This document shows, in pieces, positions 19,806 to 28,634 of a DNA stretch of 64,000 nt. The notes beneath the pieces are model-generated. The model did not search any database and had not been told where the DNA came from. It saw only the letters and a program-made list of their open reading frames with translations. A program made the position numbers and the translations under genes. This DNA is from Streptomyces huiliensis (lineage in GTDB: Bacteria; Actinomycetota; Actinomycetes; Streptomycetales; Streptomycetaceae). Location: NCBI RefSeq assembly GCF_020037025.1, contig NZ_JAIQLH010000019.1, positions 1 to 64,000 on the forward strand, read 5' to 3'. The first letter of the stretch is position 1. Each line of letters begins with the position of its first letter.

Positions 19806-20467
19806 GCGCCGTCTCCTGGCTCGGCGACGAGGCGTTCGCCGCCTTCGGCCAGCACGTCATCTGGTCCGACCTGATCGGCAACACGGCCGGACTGATCGCC
19901 CTGGCCCTCGGCTGGAAGCGGTCCATATGGACCTGGCCCGTCCAGTTCCTCGCCGGCCTGATCCTCGTCACCGCCTACGCCACCGCCCACCTCGGCGGCG
20001 GCGTCGGCAAGCAGCTCCTCGTCATCGGCGTCTCGGTGTGGGGCTGGCGGCAGTGGCACCTCGGGCGGCGCGGGACGCAGGACGGCCTCGCCGTGCGCTT
20101 CGCCACCTGGCGCGAACGGGCCCTGCTGCTCGGCGGGACGGCCGTGGGCACGCTCGCCGTCGGCGGCCTGTTCACCGCCGTGCCCGAGCTGTCCTGGAAC
20201 CCCTGGCCGGACGCGTACATCTTCGTCGGCACGCTCGCCGCGATGGTCGCCCAGGCCCGCGGGCTCGTCGAGTTCTGGTTCGCCTGGCTGCTGGTGGACT
20301 TCGTCGGCGTCCCCCTCGCCTTCTCCAGCGGGCTGGCCTTCGGCGGCGTCGTCTACGTCGTCTACCTCGGCCTCGTCCTGTGGGGCCTGCGCGACTGGTG
20401 GCTGCGCTCCCGCGCCGCAGCCCGCCGCGCCCCGGCCGCCGAGCCGGCCCTCACCCGGGCCGCCTGA
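19802..20467 (+). CDS. ribM: Riboflavin transporter RibM (PnuX/PnuC family)
   Basis: This 221-aa membrane protein of the PnuC fold has about seven hydrophobic segments. It includes DLIGNTAGLIALALGWKRSIWTWPVQF near the N-terminus (about residues 20-46) and the family W-rich motif VWGWRQWHLGRRG (about 79-91). By family alone it could be called a nicotinamide-riboside transporter. However, PnuC homologues placed inside FMN-riboswitch rib operons (RibM of Streptomyces davaonensis, PnuX of corynebacteria) carry riboflavin and roseoflavin. The position between ribE and ribBA therefore supports RibM. The start overlaps the ribE stop. Confidence 0.88.
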   Translation: MSAVSWLGDEAFAAFGQHVIWSDLIGNTAGLIALALGWKRSIWTWPVQFLAGLILVTAYATAHLGGGVGKQLLVIGVSVWGWRQWHLGRRGTQDGLAVRFATWRERALLLGGTAVGTLAVGGLFTAVPELSWNPWPDAYIFVGTLAAMVAQARGLVEFWFAWLLVDFVGVPLAFSSGLAFGGVVYVVYLGLVLWGLRDWWLRSRAAARRAPAAEPALTRAA

Positions 20468-20512
20468 CCGGCCGATCCGCACAGCCCGTCCACGACCCCC
20501 ACGGAGTGACCC

Positions 20513-21787
20513 ATGACCGCCCCGCACGAGGCCCCCAAGGCCACCGGACTCGACCCCGTCGAGCGCGCCATCGCCGACATCGCGGCCGGCCGGCCCGTCG
20601 TGGTGGTGGACGACGAGGGCCGGGAGAACGAGGGCGACCTCGTCGTCGCCGCCGAGCTCGCCACCGCCGAGACCGTCGCCTTCATGATGGCCGAGTGCCG
20701 CGGCCTGATCTGCATGCCGATGGAGGCCGAGGACGTCGACCGGCTCGACCTCCCGCAGATGGTCGAGAAGAACACCGAGACCATGCGCACCGCCTTCACC
20801 GTCACCGTCGACGCGAGCGCCGCGCACGGCGTCGGCACCGGCATCTCGGCCACCGACCGGGCCACCACCATCCGGCTGCTGGCCTCCGCCGACAGCCGCC
20901 CCGAGGACTTCGTCCGGCCGGGCCACATCTTCCCGCTGCGCGCCAAGCCCGGCGGCGTCCTGGTCCGCCCCGGCCACACCGAGGCCGGCTGCGACCTCGC
21001 CCGGCTGGCCGGGCTGCGGCCCGCCGCCGCCATCGTGGAGATCGCCGGCGAGGACGGCCGGATGCTGCGGCTGCCCGAACTGATCCCGTTCGCGCGGAAG
21101 CACGGCCTGGCGATCATCTCCATCGAGGACCTGATCGCGTACCTGAAGTCCGCCGAACCCACCGTCAAGCGGGAGGCCACCACCCGGCTGCCCACCGCCT
21201 TCGGCGAGTTCCGGGCGCACGGCTACCGTTCCGTCCGCGACGGCGTCGAGCACATCGCCCTCGTCTCCGGCGACCTCGGCGACGGCGAGGACGTCCTGGT
21301 CCGGGTGCACTCCGAGTGCCTCACCGGCGACGTCTTCGGCTCCCTGCGCTGCGACTGCGGCCCCCAGCTGGAAGCCTCGCTGGAGCGGATCGCCACCGAG
21401 GGCCGCGGCGTCGTCGTCTACCTGCGCGGCCACGAGGGCCGCGGCATCGGGCTGCTGTCCAAGCTGCGGGCCTACGAGCTCCAGGAGGCCGGCCACGACA
21501 CGCTGGACGCCAACCTCGAACTCGGTCTCCCCGCCGACGCCCGGGACTACGCGGCCGGCGCGCAGATGCTCACCGACCTGGGCATCCGCTCCATCCGGCT
21601 GATGACCAACAACCCCGACAAGACCATCGCCCTCGAACAACACGGCATCAAGATCTCCGGCCGGGAGCCGATGCCCGTGGCGGCGGGCGAGCACAATCTG
21701 CGGTACCTGCGCACCAAGCGGGACCGGATGGGGCACGACCTGCCCTGGCTGGACGACCACCAGGTCTCCCCCTGCGACAACCAGTAG
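20513..21787 (+). CDS. ribBA: Bifunctional 3,4-dihydroxy-2-butanone-4-phosphate synthase / GTP cyclohydrolase II RibBA
   Basis: This 424-aa fusion supplies both precursors of the lumazine. The N-terminal DHBP synthase domain (about 15-215) contains the acidic loop [30 protein letters not shown] and GHTEAGCD. The C-terminal GTP cyclohydrolase II domain has the zinc ligands in [19 protein letters not shown] (about residues 264-283), [16 protein letters not shown] and the end [16 protein letters not shown]. Both active sites look intact. ATG at 20513 with GGAG upstream. It lies 45 bp after ribM in the riboswitch-controlled operon. Confidence 0.96.
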   Translation: MTAPHEAPKATGLDPVERAIADIAAGRPVVVVDDEGRENEGDLVVAAELATAETVAFMMAECRGLICMPMEAEDVDRLDLPQMVEKNTETMRTAFTVTVDASAAHGVGTGISATDRATTIRLLASADSRPEDFVRPGHIFPLRAKPGGVLVRPGHTEAGCDLARLAGLRPAAAIVEIAGEDGRMLRLPELIPFARKHGLAIISIEDLIAYLKSAEPTVKREATTRLPTAFGEFRAHGYRSVRDGVEHIALVSGDLGDGEDVLVRVHSECLTGDVFGSLRCDCGPQLEASLERIATEGRGVVVYLRGHEGRGIGLLSKLRAYELQEAGHDTLDANLELGLPADARDYAAGAQMLTDLGIRSIRLMTNNPDKTIALEQHGIKISGREPMPVAAGEHNLRYLRTKRDRMGHDLPWLDDHQVSPCDNQ

Positions 21788-21835
21788 CACCGAACCAGTA
21801 GCACCACCGGCAACTGCGACAAACCAAGGAGTGAC

Positions 21836-22321
21836 GTGAGCGGCAAGGGCGCCCCCCAGCTGAGTGTGAAGAACTGTCGTGACCTGCGGGTGGCCGTGAT
21901 CGCCGCCCAGTGGCACGAGAAGGTCATGGACGGTCTGGTCGACGGCGCCCTGCGCGCCCTGCACGACCTCGGCATCGACGAGCCGACGCTGCTGCGCGTC
22001 CCCGGCAGCTGGGAGCTGCCCGTCGCCGCCAAGGTGCTCGCCGGCCGCGGCTACGACGCGATCGTCGCCCTCGGCGTCGTCATCCGCGGCGGCACGCCCC
22101 ACTTCGACTACGTGTGCCAGGGCGTCACCCAGGGCCTCACCCAGGTCTCCACCGACACCGGCGTCCCGGTCGGCTTCGGCGTCCTCACCTGTGACACCGA
22201 CGAACAGGCCCTGGACCGCGCCGGACTGGAGGGTTCGACCGAGGACAAGGGCCACGAGGCCGTCACCGCGGCCGTCGCCACGGCGGTCACCCTCCGCTCG
22301 GTGTCCGAGCCCTGGCACTGA
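21836..22321 (+). CDS. ribH: 6,7-dimethyl-8-ribityllumazine synthase
   Basis: This 161-aa capsid-forming enzyme condenses the RibBA and RibD products. Conserved elements are [18 protein letters not shown], the substrate loop [15 protein letters not shown] (about residues 58-72) and [16 protein letters not shown] with the catalytic His (about 80-95). [20 protein letters not shown] follows. GTG start at 21836 with AAGGAGTGAC upstream. It is the last riboflavin gene; hisE follows 34 bp later on the same strand. Confidence 0.96.
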   Translation: MSGKGAPQLSVKNCRDLRVAVIAAQWHEKVMDGLVDGALRALHDLGIDEPTLLRVPGSWELPVAAKVLAGRGYDAIVALGVVIRGGTPHFDYVCQGVTQGLTQVSTDTGVPVGFGVLTCDTDEQALDRAGLEGSTEDKGHEAVTAAVATAVTLRSVSEPWH

Positions 22322-22355
22322 GACCCGGGGCGGACCCCGTAGGGTAGGGACCACC

Positions 22356-22625
22356 ATGGACAGGAAGACGTTCGAGGAGCTCTTCGCCGAGCTCCAGCAG
22401 AAGGCCGCCGGCGACCCCGCCACCTCCCGCACCGCGGAACTGGTGGGCAAGGGCGTCCATGCCATCGGCAAGAAGGTCGTCGAAGAGGCGGCCGAGGTCT
22501 GGATGGCCGCCGAGTACGAGGGCGCCGAGGCGACCGCCGAGGAGATCTCCCAGCTCCTCTACCACCTCCAGGTGATGATGGTCGCCCGCGGCATCTCGCT
22601 CGACGACGTGTACGCCCACCTCTGA
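22356..22625 (+). CDS. hisE: Phosphoribosyl-ATP pyrophosphohydrolase HisE
   Basis: This 89-aa MazG-like all-helical enzyme removes pyrophosphate from PR-ATP in histidine synthesis. The Glu-rich metal motif [18 protein letters not shown] (about residues 39-56) and [19 protein letters not shown] are present. The start [14 protein letters not shown] at 22356 fixes the N-terminus; the frame upstream overlaps ribH and is not coding. It sits 48 bp before hisG. Linkage of hisE-hisG to the rib genes is usual in actinobacteria. Confidence 0.95.
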   Translation: MDRKTFEELFAELQQKAAGDPATSRTAELVGKGVHAIGKKVVEEAAEVWMAAEYEGAEATAEEISQLLYHLQVMMVARGISLDDVYAHL

Positions 22626-22673
22626 TCCGCCCCCCGCTTTCCCCCAATCCCCCTGCACTAAGGAACCGCCCTC

Positions 22674-23522
22674 ATGCTGCGCATCGCCGTCCCCAACAAG
22701 GGTTCTCTCTCCGAGCCTGCGTCGGAGATGCTCCATGAGGCCGGTTACCGGCAGCGCAAGGACCGCAGGGAACTCGTCCTCGTCGACGCCGCCAACGAGG
22801 TCGAGTTCTTCTTCCTCCGCCCCCGCGACATCGCCGTCTACGTGGGCTCCGGCAAGCTCGACATCGGCATCACCGGCCGCGACCTGCTGCTGGACTCCGG
22901 CTCCCGGGCCGAGGAGATCATGCAGCTCGGCTTCGCCGGCTCGACGTTCCGCTACGCCACCCGCCCGGGCACGGCGAAGGACGTCTCCGAGTTCGGCGGC
23001 ATGACCATCGCCACCTCCTTCGCGGGCCTGGTCACCAAGCACCTCGCCGACCACGGCGTCGACGCCGACGTCGTCCACCTGGACGGCGCCGTCGAGACCG
23101 CCATCCAGCTGGGCGTCGCCCAGGTCATCGCCGACGTCGTCGAGACCGGCACCACCCTGCGCAACGCCGGGCTGGAGATCATCGGCGAGCCGATCCTGGA
23201 GTCGGAGGCCGTCGTCATCCGCCGCGCGGGCGCCCCCGCCGACGACCCCAAGGTCCAGCAGTTCCTCCGCCGGATGCAGGGCGTCCTCGTCGCCCGGCGC
23301 TACGTGATGATGGACTACGACATCCGCGTCGAGCACGTCGAGCGCGCCGTCGCGCTCACCCCCGGCCTGGAGTCGCCCACCGTCTCGCCGCTGCACCACG
23401 AGGGCTGGGTCGCCGTCCGCTCGATGGTCCCGGCCAAGGACGCGCAGCGCGTCATGGACGAGCTGTACGACCTCGGCGCGCGCGCCATCCTCACCACCGG
23501 CATCCACGCCTGCCGCCTCTGA
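22674..23522 (+). CDS. hisG: ATP phosphoribosyltransferase HisG (long form)
   Basis: This 282-aa enzyme makes PR-ATP from ATP and PRPP, the committed step of histidine synthesis. The N-terminus MLRIAVPNKGSLSEPASEML, DIGITGRDLLLDSG, and the PRPP loop VIADVVETGTTLRNAGLEIIGE (about residues 144-165) are intact. The C-terminal ACT-like regulatory domain runs from about residue 205 to LGARAILTTGIHACRL. The length shows the long, histidine-inhibited form that does not need HisZ. ATG at 22674 follows AAGGAACC. Confidence 0.96.
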   Translation: MLRIAVPNKGSLSEPASEMLHEAGYRQRKDRRELVLVDAANEVEFFFLRPRDIAVYVGSGKLDIGITGRDLLLDSGSRAEEIMQLGFAGSTFRYATRPGTAKDVSEFGGMTIATSFAGLVTKHLADHGVDADVVHLDGAVETAIQLGVAQVIADVVETGTTLRNAGLEIIGEPILESEAVVIRRAGAPADDPKVQQFLRRMQGVLVARRYVMMDYDIRVEHVERAVALTPGLESPTVSPLHHEGWVAVRSMVPAKDAQRVMDELYDLGARAILTTGIHACRL

Positions 23523-23565
23523 CCCCGCGGCCCCCGCGCACCGTCCGACGAAGGAACGCACCGAC

Positions 23566-24033
23566 GTGACCAGCCCCGCAGCGCCCGGAAACGCCCAGAC
23601 CAGCCTCCCGGCCGTGTTCCGCCCGACCCTCACCCGGGTCGTGCTGCTGGGCGTCGGCGGTGCGCTCGTCGTCGTCATGACGGTGATGTCGTTCCTGCTG
23701 GAGTCGTTCACCGCGGGGGACCGGGCCACCTTCATCGGCACCGGGCTGCTGGGCCTGGGCGTCCTCGCCCTGCTCGCCCGCCCCAAGGTCGTCGCCACGC
23801 CCGAGGGCGTCACCGTGGTGAACCTCACCACCGTCCGGCGGCTGGCCTGGGCCGAGATCGTCCGGGTCAACCTCCGGCCCGGCGACTCCTGGGTGCACCT
23901 CGACCTCGCCGACGGAACGACGCTGCCCGCCATGGGCATTCAGCCCGGCATGGCCAGGGAGCAGGCCATCACCCAGGCCCGTACCCTGAACGCGCTCGTC
24001 GCCGAACTCGGCACCGGCCGGGCCACCACCTGA
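23566..24033 (+). CDS. PH-domain (bPH_2-type) membrane protein
   Basis: This 155-aa protein has two adjacent transmembrane helices (about residues 22-45, VVLLGVGGALVVVMTVMSFLL, and 50-68, FIGTGLLGLGVLALLA). A small beta-rich bacterial PH-like domain follows (TPEGVTVVNLTTVRRLAWAEIVRVNL, then DLADGTTLPAMGI). This architecture is common next to hisG in Streptomyces and its function is not known to me. GTG start at 23566, 43 bp after hisG, with AAGGAACG upstream, so it probably belongs to the same transcript. Confidence 0.8.
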   Translation: MTSPAAPGNAQTSLPAVFRPTLTRVVLLGVGGALVVVMTVMSFLLESFTAGDRATFIGTGLLGLGVLALLARPKVVATPEGVTVVNLTTVRRLAWAEIVRVNLRPGDSWVHLDLADGTTLPAMGIQPGMAREQAITQARTLNALVAELGTGRATT

Positions 24034-24122
24034 GACCGGTCGCACCACGACCTGAGACCGGTCGGGCCACGCCGTTCCCGGTTCCTTGATTACTCTGGTG
24101 TACACGGGCACCCACCTGCCCC

Positions 24123-24243
24123 GTCCCGCCACCCGGCCGCTCCCGAGCGGCCCGCGGGACACCTGCGAACCGAGGAGTGATCCCCTCCGGGATGGACGGA
24201 CCGTCCTGTAGTACCTGCGCCGCCCCCCATCGTGAGGCGGCGC
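24123..24243 (+). promoter_or_regulatory. Structured leader before the CNNM gene pair
   Basis: Four hairpins follow one another in 120 nt. The first is GTCCCGC (24123-24129) paired with GCGGGAC (24154-24160), enclosing GGCCGCT/AGCGGCC. The second is ATCCC/GGGAT at 24180-24193 and the third GGACGG/CCGTCC at 24194-24206. The last is GCGCCGCC (24217-24224) paired with GGCGGCGC (24236-24243). It ends 1 nt before the ATG at 24245 and occludes the GTGAGG ribosome-binding sequence. I do not recognise it as a named riboswitch class. The first hairpin may instead be a terminator for the upstream gene. Confidence 0.45.
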
Positions 24244-24244
24244 C

Positions 24245-25585
24245 ATGAGTATCACCGTCTCGCTGCTGCTCCTGGCGGCGGCCCTGCTCCTGATCCTCGC
24301 GAACGGCTTCTTCGTCGCCGCCGAGTTCGGCCTCGTGACCGTCGAGAAGCCGGAGGCCGAGCGGGCCGCGGCGGACGGCGACCCCCGGGCCCGCACCGTC
24401 GTCGAGGCCCTGCGCGAACTCTCCTTCCAGCTCTCCGGCACCCAACTGGGCATCACCATCACCTCCCTGGTGGTGGGCATGCTCGCCGAGCCCGCCCTCG
24501 GGCGGCTGCTCACCGGGGTCTTCGGCGCGGCCGGGCTGCCGGCCGGCGCCGCGCCCGGCGTGGCGGTGGTGACCGGCATGCTGGTGGCCGCCGCCGTGCA
24601 GATGGTCCTCGGCGAGCTGGTGCCCAAGAACTGGGCGGTCTCCCGGCCGCTCCAGGTCGCCCGCTTCGTCGCCCGCCCGCAGAGCGCGTTCTCCCACTTC
24701 TTCCGGCCCGTGATCACGTTGCTGAACACGGTCGCCAACCGGATGGTGCGGGCGCTGGGCGTGGAGCCGGCCGAGGAGCTGGCCTCCGCCCGCACGCCCG
24801 GCGAGCTCGTCTCGCTCGCCCGGCACTCCGCCCGGGCCGGCGCCCTGGAGCAGGACACCGCCGACCTCTTCGTGCGGACCCTCTCCCTGGGCGAGCTGAC
24901 CGCCCAGCACGTCATGACGCCCCGGGTGAAGGTCAGCGCCCTCCAGGCGGGCGCCACCGCAGAGGACGTCCTCAACCTGACCCGGGCCACCGGCCTGTCC
25001 CGCTTCCCCGTCTACCGGGAGCGGCTGGACGAGGTCGTCGGCGTGGTCCACCTCAAGGACGCGCTGGCCGTCCCCGCCGAGGAGCGGCTGCGCACGCCCC
25101 TCACCCGGATCGCCGTCGCCCCGCTGCTCGTCCCGCAGAGCCTGCCGGTGCAGCCGCTGCTGGAGCGGCTGCGCAGCGAGCAGCCGATGGCCGTCGTCGT
25201 CGACGAGTACGGCGGGACGGCCGGTGTCGTCACCCTGGAGGACATCGTCGAGGAGCTCGTCGGCGAGGTCCGCGACGAGCACGACCACGCCGACGCCGCC
25301 CGGCCCGACCTGGCCCCTGTCCCCTGTGAGGACGGGCGCCCGGCGTGGGACGCGGAGGGGAGCTGCCGCGTGGACGCCCTGCACCGGATCGGGCTCGACG
25401 CGCCGGAGGGTCCGTACGAGACCGTCGCCGGGCTCGTCGCCGATCTGCTCGGCCGCATTCCAGTTCCCGGGGACACGGCCGAACTGCCCGACGGCTGGCG
25501 GCTGTCGGTGCGGCGGGTGGGGCATCACCGGGCGGAGCGGGTGCGTTTCGTCCGTGCGGCGATGGTGGGGGGAGAGGTGCGATGA
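24245..25585 (+). CDS. CNNM/CBS-domain membrane protein (CorC/hemolysin C family), first of pair
   Basis: This 446-aa protein has an N-terminal DUF21/CNNM transmembrane domain (about residues 1-190; ILANGFFVAAEFGLVTVEKPEAERAA, later MVLGELVPKNWAVSRP). It is followed by a CBS pair (about 215-335; HVMTPRVKVSALQ and MAVVVDEYGGTAGVVTLEDIVEELVGEVRDE) and a C-terminal CorC_HlyC domain (about 345-440). Family members are magnesium (or cobalt) efflux/transport proteins in several bacteria; the hemolysin label is historical. It overlaps the next paralogue by 4 bp. Confidence 0.9.
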   Translation: MSITVSLLLLAAALLLILANGFFVAAEFGLVTVEKPEAERAAADGDPRARTVVEALRELSFQLSGTQLGITITSLVVGMLAEPALGRLLTGVFGAAGLPAGAAPGVAVVTGMLVAAAVQMVLGELVPKNWAVSRPLQVARFVARPQSAFSHFFRPVITLLNTVANRMVRALGVEPAEELASARTPGELVSLARHSARAGALEQDTADLFVRTLSLGELTAQHVMTPRVKVSALQAGATAEDVLNLTRATGLSRFPVYRERLDEVVGVVHLKDALAVPAEERLRTPLTRIAVAPLLVPQSLPVQPLLERLRSEQPMAVVVDEYGGTAGVVTLEDIVEELVGEVRDEHDHADAARPDLAPVPCEDGRPAWDAEGSCRVDALHRIGLDAPEGPYETVAGLVADLLGRIPVPGDTAELPDGWRLSVRRVGHHRAERVRFVRAAMVGGEVR

Positions 25586-26673
25586 GTGTGCTGCAACTCC
25601 TCTTCGCCCTGGTGCTGGTGCTGGCCAACGGGTTCTTCGTGGGCGCCGAGTTCGCCCTCGTCTCGGTGCGCCGCAGCCAGATCGAACCGCGGGCCGCGGA
25701 AGGGTCCAAGCAGGCCCGGACCGTGCTGACCGGACTGGAGAACCTGCCGCAGATGATGGCGGCGGCCCAGTTCGGCATCACCGTCTGCTCGCTGACGCTC
25801 GGCGCGGTCGCCGAGCCGACGGTGGCGCAGCTGCTGGAGCCGGTGTTCCACGCGGTGGGCCTGCCCGGTGGGCTGATCCATCCGCTCGGGTACGTCATCG
25901 CGCTGGCCCTGGTGGTCTTCCTGCACCTCGTCATCGGCGAGATGGTGCCGAAGAACCTCGCCATGTCCGCTCCCGACCGGGCGGCCCTCTGGCTGGGCCC
26001 CGGCCTGGTCGCCTTCGCCCGGCTCTGCCGGCCGGTCACCCGGCTGCTCGGCGCCTGCGCGCACGGGGTGCTGCGGCTGTTCCGGGTCGAACCCAAGGAT
26101 GAGGTGGAGGCCGTCTTCACCAGTGAGCAGCTGACTCATCTGGTGGAGGACTCGCGGCAGGCCGGGCTGCTCGATTCCGTCGAGCAGGAGCGGCTGGAGG
26201 ACGCTCTGGAGCTGGGGAGCCGGCCGGTTACCGATGTGTTGTTGGATCCGGGTGGTCTGGTGACCGTGGCGCCGTCCGTCACTCCTCGGGAGATCGAGGA
26301 GCTGACCGTTCGGACCGGGTACTCGCGGTTTCCGGTGCGTTCCTCCGGTAGCGCCTTCATGGGGTACATCCATGTGAAGGACGTGCTGGATCTGGAGGAA
26401 CGGGACCGGCCCGTGCCGCAGCATGTGTGGCGGCGGGTGGAGACGTTGCGGGCCGAGCTGCCGCTCGATGACGCGCTGACGGTGATGCGGCGGGCTGCTG
26501 CTCATCTGGCTGCTGTCGCCGATGCTTCTGGGAAGGTGCTTGGGTTGGTGGCGTTGGAGGACGTGTTGGAGATGTTGGTGGGGGAGGTGCGGGATCCTGC
26601 ACATCGGGTTCGCGGGCCTGTGACGCTGGCCGCTGCGCGGGTGCCCTTGGAGCGGGAGGCCGTGTCGGGGTGA
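25582..26673 (+). CDS. CNNM/CBS-domain membrane protein, second of pair
   Basis: This 363-aa paralogue of the preceding gene has the same CNNM domain (LANGFFVGAEFALVSVRRSQIEP, HLVIGEMVPKNLAMSAPDRAALW). Its CBS pair contains PVTDVLLDPGG, YSRFPVRSSGSAFMGYIHVKDVLDLEE and LGLVALEDVLEMLVGEVRDPAHR. It lacks the C-terminal CorC_HlyC domain present in the first gene. The ATG at 25582 overlaps the upstream stop (ATGA), so the pair is probably translated together and may form a heterodimer. Codon third positions become noticeably more T-rich after about 26200 than in the first gene. Confidence 0.9.
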   Translation: MSVLQLLFALVLVLANGFFVGAEFALVSVRRSQIEPRAAEGSKQARTVLTGLENLPQMMAAAQFGITVCSLTLGAVAEPTVAQLLEPVFHAVGLPGGLIHPLGYVIALALVVFLHLVIGEMVPKNLAMSAPDRAALWLGPGLVAFARLCRPVTRLLGACAHGVLRLFRVEPKDEVEAVFTSEQLTHLVEDSRQAGLLDSVEQERLEDALELGSRPVTDVLLDPGGLVTVAPSVTPREIEELTVRTGYSRFPVRSSGSAFMGYIHVKDVLDLEERDRPVPQHVWRRVETLRAELPLDDALTVMRRAAAHLAAVADASGKVLGLVALEDVLEMLVGEVRDPAHRVRGPVTLAAARVPLEREAVSG

Positions 26674-26700
26674 GTTCGCCCCAGTCCCGCCCCTTCGCCG

Positions 26701-26764
26701 CTCGTCCTCAAACGCCGGACGGGCTGAGATAACCCGCCCCGGGGGTGCGGGGGCTTGCCCCCGC
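26701..26764 (+). repeat. Streptomyces-type dispersed intergenic repeat plus terminator hairpin
   Basis: CTCGTCCTCAAACGCCGGAC followed by GGGCTGA (26701-26727) is a sequence I recall as recurring many times between genes in Streptomyces genomes. It is followed by a perfect hairpin GCGGGGGC-TT-GCCCCCGC (26747-26764). Both lie between convergent genes, consistent with a bidirectional transcription terminator. Confidence 0.65.
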
Positions 26765-26792
26765 AGGAAACGGTGAAAGGGCGGGGCCGGGG

Positions 26793-28634
26793 CTACTTCT
26801 CCGGGCCCCGGCCCGAGAGCACCTCGCCGTATGCCTGCATCAGGTCCGGCAGCCGCAAAGTGGCGAGGTCGTCGCGGGAGAGGGAACCGCCGTAGCCGGA
26901 CAGCCGTAGGTCCCGATACGCGCAGCTCTTCTCGTACAGGGTGCGGAGGAACCGGCCGTTGCCCAGCTCGTCGATCCAGCCCTGCGACACGACATGGGTG
27001 CTGATCGAACGCAGTTCGTCCAGTGCCTCCTCGTCCCACGCGTCCCCGTTCTCCCCGGCCAGCACCTCGCCGATCGCGGTGAGTTCGGCGGGGCGGTAGC
27101 TGGGGAAGTCGACGCGGGTGGTGAAGCGGGAGCCGAGGCCGGGGTTGGCGGCGAGGAGGCGGTCCATGCCCTCGGGGTAGCCGGCCAGGATGACGACGAG
27201 GCGGTCGCGGTTGTCCTCGGCGCGCTTGAGGAGCACTTGGAGGGCCTCGTCGCCGTAGGCGTCGCCCTTGCTGTAGCCGGAGTTGGAGAGGCTGTACGCC
27301 TCGTCGACGAAGAGGACGCCGCCGAGCGCGGAGTCGATCAGCTCGTTGGCCTTGACCGCCGTCTGGCCGAGGAACTCGCCGACCAGGTCGGCCCGCTGGG
27401 CCTCGACCAGGTGGTCGCCGCCGAGCAGCCCGAGGGCGTAGAAGACCCGGCCGAGGATCCGGGCCACCGTGGTCTTGCCGGTGCCGGAGGGGCCGGAGAA
27501 GACGAAGTGCCGCTTGGGGGGCTGGACGGGGAGGCCCTGGCCGGCCCGGAGGCGAGCCATGTGCAGTTGCGCGGACAGCGCCCTGACCTGCCGTTTGACC
27601 GGCTCCAGGCCCACCATGCGCTCCAGTTCGGCGAGCGCCTTGGCGAGCAGGACGGGGTCGGACGGGCCGGGCACGGGCGGGGCGGAGGGCTGCGGGGGGA
27701 CCCGGGCCACCTCCCGTACCCCGCCGACGGGAGCGGGCGCCGGGGCCGTGCCGGTGAGGACGTCGCCGGCCCGCGCCTCCGGATCGCCGGCGGTGTCCGC
27801 GGCGTCCGGCGGGTCCTGGCCGGGGCCGCCGTAGGGGAGCGGCGGGGACAGGTCCGCGTGCTCGTCGAACCCGTCGCCCGCCGAGATGGCGGTCAGCCGG
27901 GCGGAGGTGTCCATGAAGGTCGGGTCCACCCGGTGCACGGCGCGGTAGAGGGGGAGCGCCGCCGCGCTGCGGCCGGTGCCCTCGTGGGCGCGGGCGAGCC
28001 AGTAGCGGAGCTCCTTGCGCTGCGGCTGCTCGCTGCGGCAGCGCATCAGCGCCGTGGAGAGCAGCGGCTCCGCCTGGCCGTACATCTCCAGGCGCACCCG
28101 GGCCATGCCGCCGAACAGCCCGGCCTCGATGCCGAGCAGGGAGTCGTCGAGTAAGGGTTCGGTGTGCCGGACGAGCTGTTCCCAGTCCTTGACGAGGTAG
28201 GCGCGGCAGGCGTGCAGGAAGCGGACCTGCGGGTCGGTGTCGACGGGCGGGCACTCGGCGAGCGCCCGGTCCAGCTCGGGGACGTGCCGGCCGTCCAGCC
28301 AGTGGGAGGCGTGGGCGAGCAGCAGGTCGCGGCCGGTCTCCAGGACGGGCTGGACCCACCAGCCCAGCCAGTACCAGGAGTTCAGGGGGCGGCGGTGGCG
28401 GGCGCGCTGTTGGCCGAACCGGTCGCGGTGGCGGTACATGCGCAGCAGCGCGGTGGAGGTCTCGGCCCGCAGGGCGTGCAGGCCCAGCCAGGCGTCCGCC
28501 ATCCCGGGGTCGACGCGCACCGCCGTCCGGAACTCCTCCTCCGCCTGGGCGTAGGCGCCCATCGTGCAGGCGTCCACACCGCGCAGCCAGGCGAGATCTG
28601 CCGGGGCGGGCGGGCCCTGTGTGCCGAAGTCCAT
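26793..28634 (-). CDS. EccA-like AAA+ ATPase with N-terminal TPR domain (CbbX/SpoVK family)
   Basis: This 613-aa protein has an N-terminal helical TPR-like half (about residues 1-270) of the form seen in EccA of type VII secretion systems. A Pro/Ala-rich linker (about 270-330) leads to a CbbX-type AAA+ domain. Walker A is FSGPSGTGKTTVARILGRVF (about 382-401), Walker B is GGVLFVDEAYSLS (about 446-458), and the sensor region is AGYPEGMDRLLAANPGLGSRF. In mycobacteria EccA helps sort ESX substrates. No esxAB, eccB, eccC, eccD, eccE or mycP gene is in this window. Start MDFGTQGPP at 28634; a longer upstream frame is not coding-like. Confidence 0.85.
   Translation of the reverse strand: MDFGTQGPPAPADLAWLRGVDACTMGAYAQAEEEFRTAVRVDPGMADAWLGLHALRAETSTALLRMYRHRDRFGQQRARHRRPLNSWYWLGWWVQPVLETGRDLLLAHASHWLDGRHVPELDRALAECPPVDTDPQVRFLHACRAYLVKDWEQLVRHTEPLLDDSLLGIEAGLFGGMARVRLEMYGQAEPLLSTALMRCRSEQPQRKELRYWLARAHEGTGRSAAALPLYRAVHRVDPTFMDTSARLTAISAGDGFDEHADLSPPLPYGGPGQDPPDAADTAGDPEARAGDVLTGTAPAPAPVGGVREVARVPPQPSAPPVPGPSDPVLLAKALAELERMVGLEPVKRQVRALSAQLHMARLRAGQGLPVQPPKRHFVFSGPSGTGKTTVARILGRVFYALGLLGGDHLVEAQRADLVGEFLGQTAVKANELIDSALGGVLFVDEAYSLSNSGYSKGDAYGDEALQVLLKRAEDNRDRLVVILAGYPEGMDRLLAANPGLGSRFTTRVDFPSYRPAELTAIGEVLAGENGDAWDEEALDELRSISTHVVSQGWIDELGNGRFLRTLYEKSCAYRDLRLSGYGGSLSRDDLATLRLPDLMQAYGEVLSGRGPEK

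Noticed and set aside
19802-20467. Calling this gene a nicotinamide-riboside transporter PnuC
   Set aside because: The fold is PnuC-like, but the location inside a FMN-riboswitch rib operon matches RibM/PnuX riboflavin transporters.
19025-22471. Long open frame of about 1150 codons opposite the rib operon
   Set aside because: It covers five well-identified genes on the other strand and has no domain, start or composition typical of a protein.
24034-24244. Known magnesium M-box or yybP-ykoY riboswitch before the CNNM genes
   Set aside because: I could not find the conserved core sequences of either class; only generic hairpins are present.
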